DNA of 64,000 bases from Paenarthrobacter sp. GOM3 (GCF_018215265.2 NZ_CP136562.1:4340001-4404000); one strand, 5' to 3'; positions 25,945 to 35,364 are shown, numbered from the stretch's first letter. The notes: generated from the sequence alone by a model not told the origin. Program-made: numbers and translations.

Positions 25945-28305
25945 TTGAGTAGCCAGGAGACTTTCAACCAACCCGCACACCGGGTCATCGAACTGGACAT
26001 CGAGGGCATGACCTGCGCCTCGTGCGTCAACCGGGTGGAACGAAAACTGGGCAAACTCGAAGGTGTCGAAGCCAGCGTCAACCTGCCCCTCGAATCGGCC
26101 CATGTATCCGTCCCTGCCGACGTGACGGATCAGCAGATCGTGGACACGGTCAACGCGACGGGCTACAAAGCCACCATCCGCCAGGCTCCGGCCCCAAGCG
26201 CCCGGCTTCGACACGATTCCATCAACCAAACCCACGAGCCCACCGAGCATGCCGAGCATGGCACCGGCGTCGCCGCGCACACGGAGCACACGGAGCACAC
26301 GGAGCACGAAAACCACATGGACCACGGTCCGTCAGCTTCTACGCTTCGCCCGCGCCTGATCGTTGCCGCGTTGCTGACCATCCCCGTTTTCGCGATCTCG
26401 ATGATTCCCGCCCTCCAGTTTGCCAACTGGGGTTGGGCGGTCGGAGCCCTGGCCCTGCCCGTGGTGAGCTGGGCGGCTTGGCCCTTCCATAGGGCCGCAG
26501 CCATCAACGCCCGGCATTTCGCTTCCACCATGGACACCCTGGTATCCATCGGTGTTATTGCCGCATACCTGTACTCGGCCTGGCAGTTGTTCGCTGATCC
26601 CCGGATGACTGAGCACCCCGGCATGGAAAGCATGTCCGGAGGCGGGCTGTACTTCGAAGTCGCAGCCGTGGTTACCTCGTTCCTGCTCTTGGGCCGGTAC
26701 CTTGAGGCCAACGCCAAAGCCAAGGCCGGGAATGCACTGAAAGCACTCCTGAATCTGGGCGCCAAGGATGCAACCATCCTGGTCGATGGCCAGGAGCAAA
26801 AAATACCTGCGGACCAGCTCCTTGTGGACGATGTCATCGTGGTCCGCCCGGGCGAGAAAATTGCCACCGATGGCGTTGTCACAGATGGCGCATCCGCGGT
26901 GGACGCTTCACTGGTGACCGGGGAATCCGTTCCAGTTGAGGTCGGGCCCGGAAGCGCGGTAACGGGCGCTACGATCAACACGTCCGGCCGCTTGTTGGTC
27001 CGGGCCACGCGCGTCGGCTCGGATACGACACTCGCCCAGATGGGCCGCTTGGTCAGCCAGGCGCAGACAGGCAAGGCTCCCATAGCCAGGCTCGCGGACA
27101 GGATCAGTTCGGTCTTCGTACCGATCGTCCTGGTCATCGCCCTGGTGACGTTCTTTGCGTGGCTGCTTTTCACCGGCGACCTCAACGCAGCTTTCACCGC
27201 GGCCGTTGCCGTTCTGGTGATCGCGTGCCCTTGCGCCTTGGGCCTGGCCACACCTGTTGGCCTCCTGACCGGAACGGGCCGCGGCGCCCAACTCGGCATC
27301 CTGATCAAGGGCCCGCAAGTACTTGAAGACACCCGGCACGTGGACACCATCCTGCTGGATAAGACGGGCACCGTCACCAGTGGCAAGCTCTCCGTAGACC
27401 ACACCGTGGCACTGAATGAATACTCCCCTGAAACCGTCCTCACGTTGGCGGGTGCTGTTGAGTCAGCGTCGGAGCACCCGATCGCCCATGCGATCGCCTC
27501 TGCAGCCAAGGACGCAATGTCCGACGGCGGCGCACTTCCCCGCGTTGACGGCTTCAGTTCCGCTCCCGGCGGCGGAGTCCGGGGAACCGTGACTCTCGAC
27601 GCCGCCACCCAGGCAGTGGTGGTTGGGCGCTCGGGCTGGCTCGAGGAGAACGGCATCTCCCTTGACTCGAACCAACGGGACGTCCTGTTGTCCGAGGAGA
27701 ACGGCGGCGCCACCGCAATTTGGGTCGCCGTCGATGGGCAGCCTGCCGGGATTGTGAGCCTGAGCGATACCATCAAGCCTGGTTCCGCCGCAGCCATCCG
27801 GAAATTGAAGGAGTTGGGCATCCGCCCCATTCTGCTGACCGGAGACAACGCTGCCGTAGCCGCGCAGGTGGCGGCCGCCGTCGGAATTTCACCTGACGAC
27901 GTTTACGCCGGCGTGTTGCCTCAAGGCAAAGTCGAGGCCGTTCGTAAGCTGCAGGAATCTGGGGCGACGGTCGCCATGGCTGGCGACGGCGTCAATGACG
28001 CTGCAGCCCTGGCGCAGTCGGACCTGGGAATAGCCATGGGCTCCGGGACGGACGTCGCCATCGAGGCCTCTGACTTGACCGTGATGGGAAGCGACCTTGG
28101 TCAGTTGGTTCAGGCCATCGAGCTCTCCCGCAAGACCCTGTCCACCATCAAGACCAACCTGTTCTGGGCCTTCTTCTACAACGCGATCGGCATCCCGGTG
28201 GCCGCATTGGGCTTCCTGAACCCGATGATTGCCGGCGCAGCCATGGCGGCGAGCTCCGTACTGGTGGTGGCCAACTCGCTGCGGCTCCGCTCCTTCGGGA
28301 AGTAG
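25945..28305 (+). CDS. copA: Copper-exporting P1B-type ATPase
   Basis: A 786-residue copper pump. An N-terminal HMA domain has MTCASC (C24, C27), followed by a His-rich linker (about 93-130) containing three exact Thr-Glu-His repeats. The membrane domain has the transport CPC motif (C428-P429-C430). The phosphorylated D472 lies in DKTGTVT, TGES is the actuator loop, HPIAHAI the nucleotide-binding domain landmark and GDGVNDAAAL the hinge. The start is TTG 25945, preceded by AGGAG at 5 nt. It exports Cu(I) across the membrane; copper control comes through CsoR. Confidence 0.95.
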   Translation: MSSQETFNQPAHRVIELDIEGMTCASCVNRVERKLGKLEGVEASVNLPLESAHVSVPADVTDQQIVDTVNATGYKATIRQAPAPSARLRHDSINQTHEPTEHAEHGTGVAAHTEHTEHTEHENHMDHGPSASTLRPRLIVAALLTIPVFAISMIPALQFANWGWAVGALALPVVSWAAWPFHRAAAINARHFASTMDTLVSIGVIAAYLYSAWQLFADPRMTEHPGMESMSGGGLYFEVAAVVTSFLLLGRYLEANAKAKAGNALKALLNLGAKDATILVDGQEQKIPADQLLVDDVIVVRPGEKIATDGVVTDGASAVDASLVTGESVPVEVGPGSAVTGATINTSGRLLVRATRVGSDTTLAQMGRLVSQAQTGKAPIARLADRISSVFVPIVLVIALVTFFAWLLFTGDLNAAFTAAVAVLVIACPCALGLATPVGLLTGTGRGAQLGILIKGPQVLEDTRHVDTILLDKTGTVTSGKLSVDHTVALNEYSPETVLTLAGAVESASEHPIAHAIASAAKDAMSDGGALPRVDGFSSAPGGGVRGTVTLDAATQAVVVGRSGWLEENGISLDSNQRDVLLSEENGGATAIWVAVDGQPAGIVSLSDTIKPGSAAAIRKLKELGIRPILLTGDNAAVAAQVAAAVGISPDDVYAGVLPQGKVEAVRKLQESGATVAMAGDGVNDAAALAQSDLGIAMGSGTDVAIEASDLTVMGSDLGQLVQAIELSRKTLSTIKTNLFWAFFYNAIGIPVAALGFLNPMIAGAAMAASSVLVVANSLRLRSFGK
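26281..26307 (+). repeat. Three tandem 9-bp repeats in copA
   Basis: ACGGAGCAC repeated exactly three times, in frame, encoding three Thr-Glu-His units inside the His-rich linker. Identical codon use in each unit suggests recent slippage expansion and possible length variation between strains. Confidence 0.8.
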
Positions 28306-28321
28306 GCAGCAGGATCCAGGG

Positions 28322-28594
28322 CTACGCGGTGCCGAAGCGGACCGCTGCCCTGGCCCTTGCCTTGGCTGCTTCCTCGTCGCGGTTCTTCGCCGGGGCATGG
28401 CTCACCAAGGAGTCCAGGAGATGCTGCGTAATGTGCGCGATCTCGTGGACAGCCTCGGCGAAGGCTTCCTCGTTGTCTTTGGACGGCTTGGTGGACCCGC
28501 TGATTTTGCGCACATACTGCAACGCTGCGGCCTCCACTTCAGCGGTCGTGGCATGCGGTTCAAAGTTATGAAGGGTCCTGATATTGCGGCACAT
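28322..28594 (-). CDS. DUF2277 family protein
   Basis: A 90-residue protein beginning MCRNIRTLHNFEPHATTAEVEAAALQYVRKISG, which is the DUF2277 signature. Function unknown. A lysine/alanine-rich tail (AKNRDEEAAKARARAAVRFG) ends it. The family is common as a single gene in actinobacteria. It converges with copA, 16 nt away. Confidence 0.85.
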   Translation of the reverse strand: MCRNIRTLHNFEPHATTAEVEAAALQYVRKISGSTKPSKDNEEAFAEAVHEIAHITQHLLDSLVSHAPAKNRDEEAAKARARAAVRFGTA

Positions 28595-28751
28595 AACCCC
28601 ATGCTAACTATGGGCAGTGCTGCATGGGGAGGGGTGCCCATCGACGGGTTTGTGAATGCCGGGATAGGTTTTAGCTATTGGATCTTCCGGATGAGCCGGA
28701 GGCCGCTGGGGATGCCGAAGAGCTCGGGTCCGAACAATGAAGGAGAATCTC

Positions 28752-29015
28752 ATGGCTATTTGGGGTGCAGATGTTGATCAGCTTCGTCAGCTCGGTAACA
28801 AGCTGAAGGCCGGTGCCGAGAACATCGAGCAGCAGCGCTCACAGCTCAAGGGTGCCCTTGACGGCACCGACTGGAAAGGCCCGGACGCTGACAAGTTCCG
28901 CGGTGAGTGGGACAGCCAGCACGCTTCCAACCTGAAGAAGGTTGCCGACGCACTTCGCGAAGCCGGCGATCGCGCTCAGAAGAACGCTGAGCAGCAGCAG
29001 CAGGCTTCCAACTAA
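28752..29015 (+). CDS. WXG100 family (EsxA-like) protein
   Basis: An 87-residue helical-hairpin protein with the W-x-G turn in GTDWKGPD (about residue 41) and long amphipathic helices on both sides. WXG100 proteins are secreted substrates of type VII (ESX) systems. ATG 28752 follows AAGGAGAATCTC, which decides against an in-frame start 15 nt earlier. No ESX secretion ATPase or partner WXG100 gene is in the window. The mRNA ends in a strong terminator right after the gene, so it is monocistronic. The C-terminus is Gln-rich (EQQQQASN). Confidence 0.87.
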   Translation: MAIWGADVDQLRQLGNKLKAGAENIEQQRSQLKGALDGTDWKGPDADKFRGEWDSQHASNLKKVADALREAGDRAQKNAEQQQQASN

Positions 29016-29025
29016 GACAGTTGGG

Positions 29026-29059
29026 AAAGGCCCGGACGCACACGCGTCCGGGCCTTTTT
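29026..29059 (+). terminator. Rho-independent terminator after WXG100 gene
   Basis: A 14-bp perfect stem (29026-29039 with 29044-29057) and ACAC loop is followed by a T-run. It starts 11 nt after the stop codon. Confidence 0.9.
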
Positions 29060-29082
29060 GCTCTTAAAGTGACGTGGTTCGG

Positions 29083-30117
29083 CTAGTTCCGGGGCGACTT
29101 GGTGACCGGTCCGGAAGGAACAGGTTCGACGTCGTTCGGGTGGTCCAGGACGGACGTCAACTCTGCGCGGGCCGCCCTTCGGTCGCCCCTCAACTCGTCG
29201 ACGCGGACCAGCACTACACCGCCCACAATGAGGAGTCCGCCCAGCAGTTGGATCGGTCCGGGGAGCTCACCCAGGAGTAGCCATGCCCAAATCACGGCGA
29301 ACAGGACTTCTGTCAGGGACACGAAAGACGCCACCTTGGAGCCAAGGCTGCGGGCGGCCATGATGCCGGTAACGTACGCGAGCACTGTGGCCAGGATGAT
29401 GAGGCCCACAGCGGATACCCACCACGGCGTGGTCCACGGCCCAAGGGTGGTGTCCGCAGTGCTGAAGGTCATGGGGAGCAGTCCCGAGAGGCCCACCAGC
29501 CACATCACAAGAGCCCCCACCAGGAGTCCGCCTGAAGCGAGCACCAGCGGAGGAAGGGTGTCATTTTCCTTGGCAGTGATGAAGAAGTAGATCACCAGGC
29601 AAACGGCGGCCGCCATGCCCCAGAGGACGCCAATAAAGTCCACCTTCACGGAACCGGTCAGGTCCAGCACCAGGACCAGCCCGCCCAACGACAACAGGGC
29701 GCCCGCGGCAGTGAGCGCGCGCGGGCGTCGCCGGCTGGCAATCCAAAGCCACAGCACGATCATCACTGGGGCAAGGTACTCAAGCAGCAGCGCCACCCCC
29801 ACGGACAAGCGGGCAACCGCGTTGAAGTAGAAAAGCTGGCAACCGGCAACTCCAATGAGCCCGAACAGCAGGATGGTGAGCCAGTTGTCCTTCAGCTGGT
29901 GCCAGCGGCCGCGAAGAACCACGACGGCGGGAATCACCAATATCAGTGCGGCGCCAGTCAGCCGCACGGCAACTGCTGCTCCAGGTGACCACCCGGTCTC
30001 CAGCATCGACTTGGCGAACGATCCGGATGTACCGAAAACGGCAGAAGAAAACAGTGCGATGCCGAGTCCTGATGCGAGGAAACCCTTCGCATCAGCCTTC
30101 GTCGTTGGAGCTGACAC
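29083..30117 (-). CDS. EamA (drug/metabolite) family transporter
   Basis: A 344-residue membrane protein with ten hydrophobic helices arranged as two EamA repeats (about 15-150 and 165-300). The start GTG 30117 has AGGAGG upstream. Family members export amino acids, metabolites or drugs; the substrate cannot be read from sequence. The C-terminal 40 residues are polar. It is divergent from the CGNR regulator, which could control it. Confidence 0.83.
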   Translation of the reverse strand: MSAPTTKADAKGFLASGLGIALFSSAVFGTSGSFAKSMLETGWSPGAAVAVRLTGAALILVIPAVVVLRGRWHQLKDNWLTILLFGLIGVAGCQLFYFNAVARLSVGVALLLEYLAPVMIVLWLWIASRRRPRALTAAGALLSLGGLVLVLDLTGSVKVDFIGVLWGMAAAVCLVIYFFITAKENDTLPPLVLASGGLLVGALVMWLVGLSGLLPMTFSTADTTLGPWTTPWWVSAVGLIILATVLAYVTGIMAARSLGSKVASFVSLTEVLFAVIWAWLLLGELPGPIQLLGGLLIVGGVVLVRVDELRGDRRAARAELTSVLDHPNDVEPVPSGPVTKSPRN

Positions 30118-30188
30118 AGCAGCCTCCTGTCAGGAGTAAAGTGGGCTTATGGTCATGACAGTACTCCCGAGCCTTGTAAGGAGTCAAA

Positions 30189-30737
30189 GTGCTTTTTGCG
30201 CCTGACACCGAGGTTGCACTCCGTAGCGTCGTTAATCTGATCAATACCGCCGCCAACGGGGAAGAATCGCTGGCCACATTGGAGGATCTCGACGCGTTCC
30301 TGGACGCCGAGGAATTCACGGGTTCCCGGACCAACTCGCCCGCGGAACTGGGCAGCATTAGACGACTCCGGGGCGAGCTGGCCGCCCTCTGGAGCTCCGA
30401 TGAAGACACGGCAGCCAAGTCCGTCAACAAGCTTCTCGCCGACGCCAAGGCGCTGCCGCAGCTCGTGAAGCATGACCACTGGGATTGGCATCTCCATGCC
30501 ACCACGCCGGAAGCGCCACTGGCGGACCGAATGGGAACCGAGGCCGCCATGGCCATCATCGACGTGATCCGCAGCAAGGAAATGGAGCGGATGCGGGTAT
30601 GCGCGGCAGAGGACTGCGACGCCGCCGTGCTGGACCTCAGCCGCAACCGGTCCAAGCTCTACTGCGACACGGGAAATTGCGCCAACCGGGCACACGTTGC
30701 CGCATACCGGGCGCGGAAGGCCGCGGGAACCGAGTAG
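30189..30737 (+). CDS. CGNR zinc-finger (ABATE domain) regulator
   Basis: A 182-residue protein with an N-terminal ABATE-type domain (about 1-130) and a C-terminal zinc finger: CAAEDC, then YCDTGNCANRAHVAAYRARK, where CxNR is the family's name motif and the basic tail binds DNA. Such proteins are probable transcription factors. GTG 30189 follows AAGGAG at 5 nt. It diverges from the EamA transporter, so control of that exporter is a fair guess. Confidence 0.82.
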   Translation: MLFAPDTEVALRSVVNLINTAANGEESLATLEDLDAFLDAEEFTGSRTNSPAELGSIRRLRGELAALWSSDEDTAAKSVNKLLADAKALPQLVKHDHWDWHLHATTPEAPLADRMGTEAAMAIIDVIRSKEMERMRVCAAEDCDAAVLDLSRNRSKLYCDTGNCANRAHVAAYRARKAAGTE

Positions 30738-30778
30738 AGCCCGGCAGAAGACCCGCGACTCCCCCAAGCGCCCCTCGG

Positions 30779-30794
30779 TGTGACTAACGTCACA
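30779..30794. promoter_or_regulatory. CRP/GlxR-type binding site before pilus locus
   Basis: TGTGA-CTAACG-TCACA is a perfect match to the TGTGA-N6-TCACA consensus of the CRP/GlxR family. It lies 111-126 nt upstream of the first pilus gene, beyond the CGNR gene, so it should control the pilus operon. Confidence 0.65.
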
Positions 30795-30904
30795 TTTAGT
30801 CCTGCAACACGATTCCCCAGCCCGCCCTACCTACCCCTCAGAAAGAAAATTCGGGCGGCTCCCAAGGAGTTCGCCCGGCGAGGGCGCCGGGGAAAAGGAA
30901 TCGC

Positions 30905-33652
30905 ATGCGGAAGCAATCGGAGCACACACGTGCTCGTGTTCGGGGCAGGCTGGGTGGTGGGCCCGCACATACAGTGCTGGGACTCCTGACATGCGTGCTT
31001 CTTGTTCTGGTAGGGATGACCGCTTACGGAGTGGTAAGCGCTCCCACACCTGTGGCAGCACTTCCTGGATCCCCGGGGGTGACCCAGCCGGGCACCCTGA
31101 TATACAGCGAAGATTTCTCCAACCAGAGCGCAGCAACGGCTCCGATTCCCCTTGGCTCCTACGTCGGCGGTGCTGCGGCGCAGAACGAGCAGTACACGGC
31201 CGATCCCGCCTGGCTTCCGGGTGCGCAGGAGTGCAACGGCTGGATCATGCGTGAAGGAACGCCGCTGCCCACCAATGGCGGTCTCCTCAACATCCTGACC
31301 AACGACCAATGCGGACGAAATACTGCATTCACTGAACTGGGCAAGATGGCTCACGCCATGGGCCTTTACCAAGGAATGACGGACACGCAAGCGGCACAAA
31401 ACCAGATCCTCAGCGAGTACACCAACAGCGTCACGGGTCTCCAGGCGGCGGGGATCCAGCTCCAGACCACGAAGAACAGCATCCCCACGGTTGCCGGGCA
31501 TTACTACGCGGTCTCCGGAATCTTCGGCGCCACCAGTTGCTTCGCCAGCCATGCGAGCCAGGAATTCTCCATCCTGGTCAACGGCGTACCAACTGTCGTG
31601 GGCGCAAACCTCGATCCCTGTACGGACGCCAGCCGGCAGAACATCACCTATAACGGGAGCAGCTTCAGCGTGGCCAAGCTGCAGTCCGGCGCCATCCAGG
31701 TTCCGCTGACCGGCACAACGCCCACGCTGGGCATCCGGGTACGGAACCTCACCGCGAACGGTAACGGCAACGACGTCGGATTCGACCTCCCGCAACTGGT
31801 GGATGTGACACCGCAACTGGACAAGGCCTTCAACCCGACGAGCATGTACCAAGGTCAAAACACCACCTTGACCTACACGGTGACCAACACCAGCGACTTG
31901 ATGGCCAAGAACGGCTGGCACTTCGTTGATACGCTCCCCACCGGCCTCACGGCTGTTGGCTCGCTCGGTGGTACCTGTGTGCGCACAGCTGGAACCGTCT
32001 CCGGCCGCACCGTCGATGTGACCGGAAACCTGGCTCAGGGCAGCGCTTCCTGCACCATTACGGTGACGGTCACCAGCAACACCCCCGGCGTTTACAACAA
32101 CTCCGGATGCGTGGCCAACAACGGCTCCGCCATTCCCAACTGCACCAACAACTTCCCCACCATCACGGGGCTGTACTCCCCTGGAACCGCGCCCCTTACC
32201 GTTCTACCCGTGGTTGACCTGTCCATCACCAAGAGCGTCAACCTGACGGCATACATCCCGGGCCAGCCCATCACTTACACGGTGGTTGTCCACAACAACG
32301 GACCGAGCGACGCCATCAACGCCACGTTTACCGATCCCCTGCCTGCTTCCATCCAAGGCGCAACCTGGACCTGTGCGGTGACGGCAGCAGGAACGTCCAA
32401 CCTCCCCCCTGCCGGACCTACAGCGTGCAACGCCGCCAGCGGAACAGGAAGCGTTTCCGGGACGGTAAGGATCAACATCGGCGGTACGCTGACGTACACC
32501 ATCAAGGGCACCGTCGCGGCCGGTACTACCGGCAACATTGCCAACACGGCCACCATCGTTCCGGCCGCGCAGACGTCAGTTCCCAACATGCCCGGCGGCG
32601 GCCCGAACCCAGTTACGGGTTCCACCACACAGGTCCCCACTGTGGACCCCGCGTGTCCGCCTTCTCCCGGAGTTGGATGCTCGGCAACCGTCACCACCCC
32701 CGTCGACCCCCAATGGACCATCGCCAAGACCGCATCAGTCAACGGCAAGGCTTCCACCGGTGATACGTCCGTCAAGCCCGGTGACACGATCAGCTACACC
32801 GTGACGGCCACCAGCAACCGCGGCCAGATCAACGGCGTTGTCCTGACCGATAACCTTGCCGACGTCCTGGACCAGGCCACCTTTGTTCCCGGCTCAGCCG
32901 TTCTGACCATCGGAACGGCCACCCCTGTAGCAGTTGCCAATCCAGCGGCCGGGTCGACGACACTGACAACCCAGCCCTTTACCCTTCCTGCCGGACAAAC
33001 CGCCACACTCACCTACAAGGTGAGTGTCAAGCAGGACGCATGGAGCGCAAAGCTGATCAACGTCGTTACAGGCACCGGCAGCGTCAACCCCGTCCGATGC
33101 GCCACCAACGTCACGCCGCTGGCACCTGAATGCTCCACCACCCACCACACACCTGCCAAGGTCCTCATCGAAAAGGTCGGCGAGTCGGCCAACGCAACGT
33201 GGGTCCCCATGGCTGGCTCCACGTGGTCCATCCTGAGCGACGCCAACGGCCTTCCCGGGGCAGTCAATGCAACCTACACCGTGGCACCCGTCCCGTCCCA
33301 GACCGGACAGTTCCAACTCGAAGGCATCGAGCCAGGCGTGTACTGGCTTGAAGAAACCACGGCTCCCACCGGCTTCAACCTTTTGGCAGAACCGGTGCAG
33401 TTCACCGTAGCCGCCAATGGGGCTGTGACACTCGGCAAGGGAAGCGGTTCCGGCGTTGTCACTGCCAGTGACTCGGACGCCAACGGCATCTACCTTGTGA
33501 CCGTCCGTGACGTCCCGGCATTGAAATTGCCCGAGTCCGGCGGTATCGGCTGGTGGCCCTTCACAGCAGGCGGAGCGGGACTGCTCCTGGCTGCCGGTGC
33601 CGCCCTGGCTTTCACCAACGTGAGGCGAATGCGAACCCGCGTATCCGCCTGA
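30905..33652 (+). CDS. LPXTG-type surface protein with DUF11 repeats, pilus-associated
   Basis: A 915-residue exported protein. An N-terminal signal peptide (about 1-52) follows a basic stretch. Residues about 60-290 form a lectin- or adhesin-like region. Two or three DUF11-type repeats (VDLSITKSVNL.., TIAKTASVNG..; about 300-770) follow, then a SpaA-type prealbumin domain (about 770-870) with E-box YWLEETTAPTGF. The C-terminus has the sorting signal LPESG (875-879), a hydrophobic segment and NVRRMRTR tail. LPESG differs from LPXTG by Ser for Thr. ATG 30905 has AAAGGAA upstream. It is probably the tip or minor pilin, acting outside the cell in adhesion. Confidence 0.85.
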   Translation: MRKQSEHTRARVRGRLGGGPAHTVLGLLTCVLLVLVGMTAYGVVSAPTPVAALPGSPGVTQPGTLIYSEDFSNQSAATAPIPLGSYVGGAAAQNEQYTADPAWLPGAQECNGWIMREGTPLPTNGGLLNILTNDQCGRNTAFTELGKMAHAMGLYQGMTDTQAAQNQILSEYTNSVTGLQAAGIQLQTTKNSIPTVAGHYYAVSGIFGATSCFASHASQEFSILVNGVPTVVGANLDPCTDASRQNITYNGSSFSVAKLQSGAIQVPLTGTTPTLGIRVRNLTANGNGNDVGFDLPQLVDVTPQLDKAFNPTSMYQGQNTTLTYTVTNTSDLMAKNGWHFVDTLPTGLTAVGSLGGTCVRTAGTVSGRTVDVTGNLAQGSASCTITVTVTSNTPGVYNNSGCVANNGSAIPNCTNNFPTITGLYSPGTAPLTVLPVVDLSITKSVNLTAYIPGQPITYTVVVHNNGPSDAINATFTDPLPASIQGATWTCAVTAAGTSNLPPAGPTACNAASGTGSVSGTVRINIGGTLTYTIKGTVAAGTTGNIANTATIVPAAQTSVPNMPGGGPNPVTGSTTQVPTVDPACPPSPGVGCSATVTTPVDPQWTIAKTASVNGKASTGDTSVKPGDTISYTVTATSNRGQINGVVLTDNLADVLDQATFVPGSAVLTIGTATPVAVANPAAGSTTLTTQPFTLPAGQTATLTYKVSVKQDAWSAKLINVVTGTGSVNPVRCATNVTPLAPECSTTHHTPAKVLIEKVGESANATWVPMAGSTWSILSDANGLPGAVNATYTVAPVPSQTGQFQLEGIEPGVYWLEETTAPTGFNLLAEPVQFTVAANGAVTLGKGSGSGVVTASDSDANGIYLVTVRDVPALKLPESGGIGWWPFTAGGAGLLLAAGAALAFTNVRRMRTRVSA

Positions 33653-33744
33653 CTCCAACCTGGTCCACAGATCTCCAGCTGGACCATAACTCCCTGAATG
33701 TTCGCTCCAGAGCATCGCACCATCAAAAAAGAAAGAGGATACAA

Positions 33745-35232
33745 GTGAGTAATCCGCTCTCCCGGCGTCTTTGGAAGACCGCCGCCGCCACCATTGCCGG
33801 GGCGGTGTTGGCAATGTCCTTCTCCGTCGCTCCAGCTTCGGCCGCACCGTTGGTTGACGGCACCAAGACCGGTTCCATCACCGTTCACAAGTTCGAGCGG
33901 CCCGCCACCCCCACGGGCCTGCCCAACAACGGCACAGCCGTTGACACCACCGGCCTGAAGCCGCTGGCGGGCATCGAATTCACCATCCAGCAGGTCAACA
34001 CCATCGACCTCTCAACCAACGCAGGGTGGGACAAAGCCAACACCCTGAGCAGCACCTTCTCAGCAGCCAACCCCACAGGTTCCATCACCGGCGCGGGATA
34101 CACCTTGGGCACCGCACAGGCCAAGTCCACCGATGCTGCGGGAACCGCGGCTTTCGGCAGCCTGCCGGTCGGCCTGTACCTGGTGACGGAAACCAACTAC
34201 CCCGCAGGCGTCACGCCGTCGGCCCCGTTCCTGGTTTCCGTACCGTTGACTGATCCGAACAACAAGGACAACTGGATCTATGACGTCAACGTCTACCCCA
34301 AGAACTCCGTGACCGGAGCAACGAAGACCGTCACCGACGCTCCGGCCGTCAAGTTTGGCGATGCCGTGAACTTCACCATCACCGGTGACATCCCGAACGA
34401 AGCCGTCATCGATGGCTACAAAATCGTGGACAAGCTGGACAGCAAGCTGACCTACGTCGGCGCTACCGCCACGCTGGTTGACGGCACGGTTATCACTGCG
34501 GGTACCGACTACACCGTTGCCTTCGATGCTGCCACCAACACCGTCTCTATCGTCTTCACCCCGGCCGGTCGCCTGATCCTCGCCGCTCACAACGCCACCA
34601 GCGTCCAGGTTGTTGTCAACACCACGGTCAACACCATCGGCGAAATCGAGAACGTTGCTACGGTTTACCCGAACGCAGGCAGCTTCACCGCTACCCCCGG
34701 CCAGCCCGGCGGCCCGATCGTCACTCCCCCGGTTGTCACCAAGTGGGGCGAAATGACGCTCAAGAAGGTTGACCAGAACGGTGCGGCCCTGTCCGGCGCT
34801 TCCTTCTCCGTATACGCCAACCAGGCTGACGCGAAGGCCGGCACCAACCCGATCAGCCTTAACGGCAAGACCACCTTCACGGTTGCAGCAGACGGCACCC
34901 TGACCCTCTCGGGCCTGCGTTACTCTGACTGGGCCAACGGCGCTGCAGTAGCACCGGGCTCGCCCAACTACCGCACCTACTACCTGGTGGAGACCACCGC
35001 ACCGGCAGGCTACGAACTGCTCGCCGAGCCGGTTTCCTTCCTGATCAACTCCGCCAGCACCGCGGTCGGCATTGACCTGCAGGTCAAGAACGTACCGTCC
35101 AACAGCGGCTTCCAGCTGCCCCTCACCGGTGGTGTGGGAACCGGCGTTCTCTACGCAGCCGGCGCCCTGCTGGTAGTTGGCGCAGGACTGCTGTTCGTCC
35201 GCTCACGCCGGAGTGCTGACAGCAACAGCTAG
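33745..35232 (+). CDS. Backbone pilin, SpaA/D2-type, LPLTG anchored
   Basis: A 495-residue sortase-polymerised pilin. Signal peptide to about residue 34 (AMSFSVAPASAA). The pilin motif is WIYDVNVYPK, with K186 as the residue joined to the next subunit's Thr, and an E-box YYLVETTAPAGYELL (E416) makes or shields the isopeptide bond. It contains fimbrial D2 and SpaA prealbumin folds. LPLTG at 458-462 is followed by a hydrophobic stretch and RSRRS tail. GTG 33745 follows AGAGGAT. It lies 92 nt after the surface protein and before a class C sortase, so it should form a pilus shaft. Confidence 0.9.
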   Translation: MSNPLSRRLWKTAAATIAGAVLAMSFSVAPASAAPLVDGTKTGSITVHKFERPATPTGLPNNGTAVDTTGLKPLAGIEFTIQQVNTIDLSTNAGWDKANTLSSTFSAANPTGSITGAGYTLGTAQAKSTDAAGTAAFGSLPVGLYLVTETNYPAGVTPSAPFLVSVPLTDPNNKDNWIYDVNVYPKNSVTGATKTVTDAPAVKFGDAVNFTITGDIPNEAVIDGYKIVDKLDSKLTYVGATATLVDGTVITAGTDYTVAFDAATNTVSIVFTPAGRLILAAHNATSVQVVVNTTVNTIGEIENVATVYPNAGSFTATPGQPGGPIVTPPVVTKWGEMTLKKVDQNGAALSGASFSVYANQADAKAGTNPISLNGKTTFTVAADGTLTLSGLRYSDWANGAAVAPGSPNYRTYYLVETTAPAGYELLAEPVSFLINSASTAVGIDLQVKNVPSNSGFQLPLTGGVGTGVLYAAGALLVVGAGLLFVRSRRSADSNS

Positions 35233-35273
35233 TACCTGAGGACCCGCTTCAACGGTCCACAGCACGAACACCG

Positions 35274-35317
35274 AAGTGGGGAAGAACGCTTACATGCGGT
35301 CTTCCCCACTTTGTTTA
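35274..35317 (+). terminator. Terminator/attenuator between pilin and sortase
   Basis: A 12-bp stem (35274-35285 with 35300-35311) and 14-nt loop, followed by TTTGTTT, stand 42 nt after the pilin stop and 48 nt before the sortase start. Partial termination would give more pilin than sortase. Confidence 0.75.
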
Positions 35318-35364
35318 CACCTGTAAGCCCCTGCCAACCCAGCACAAGCCTCCCCAGGATCCCA

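Noticed and set aside
26163..27848. Long minus-strand open frame (561 codons) antisense to copA
   Set aside because: It lies wholly inside copA, has no ribosome site and gives a low-complexity Ser/Thr/Arg-rich product; it is a GC-rich coding shadow.
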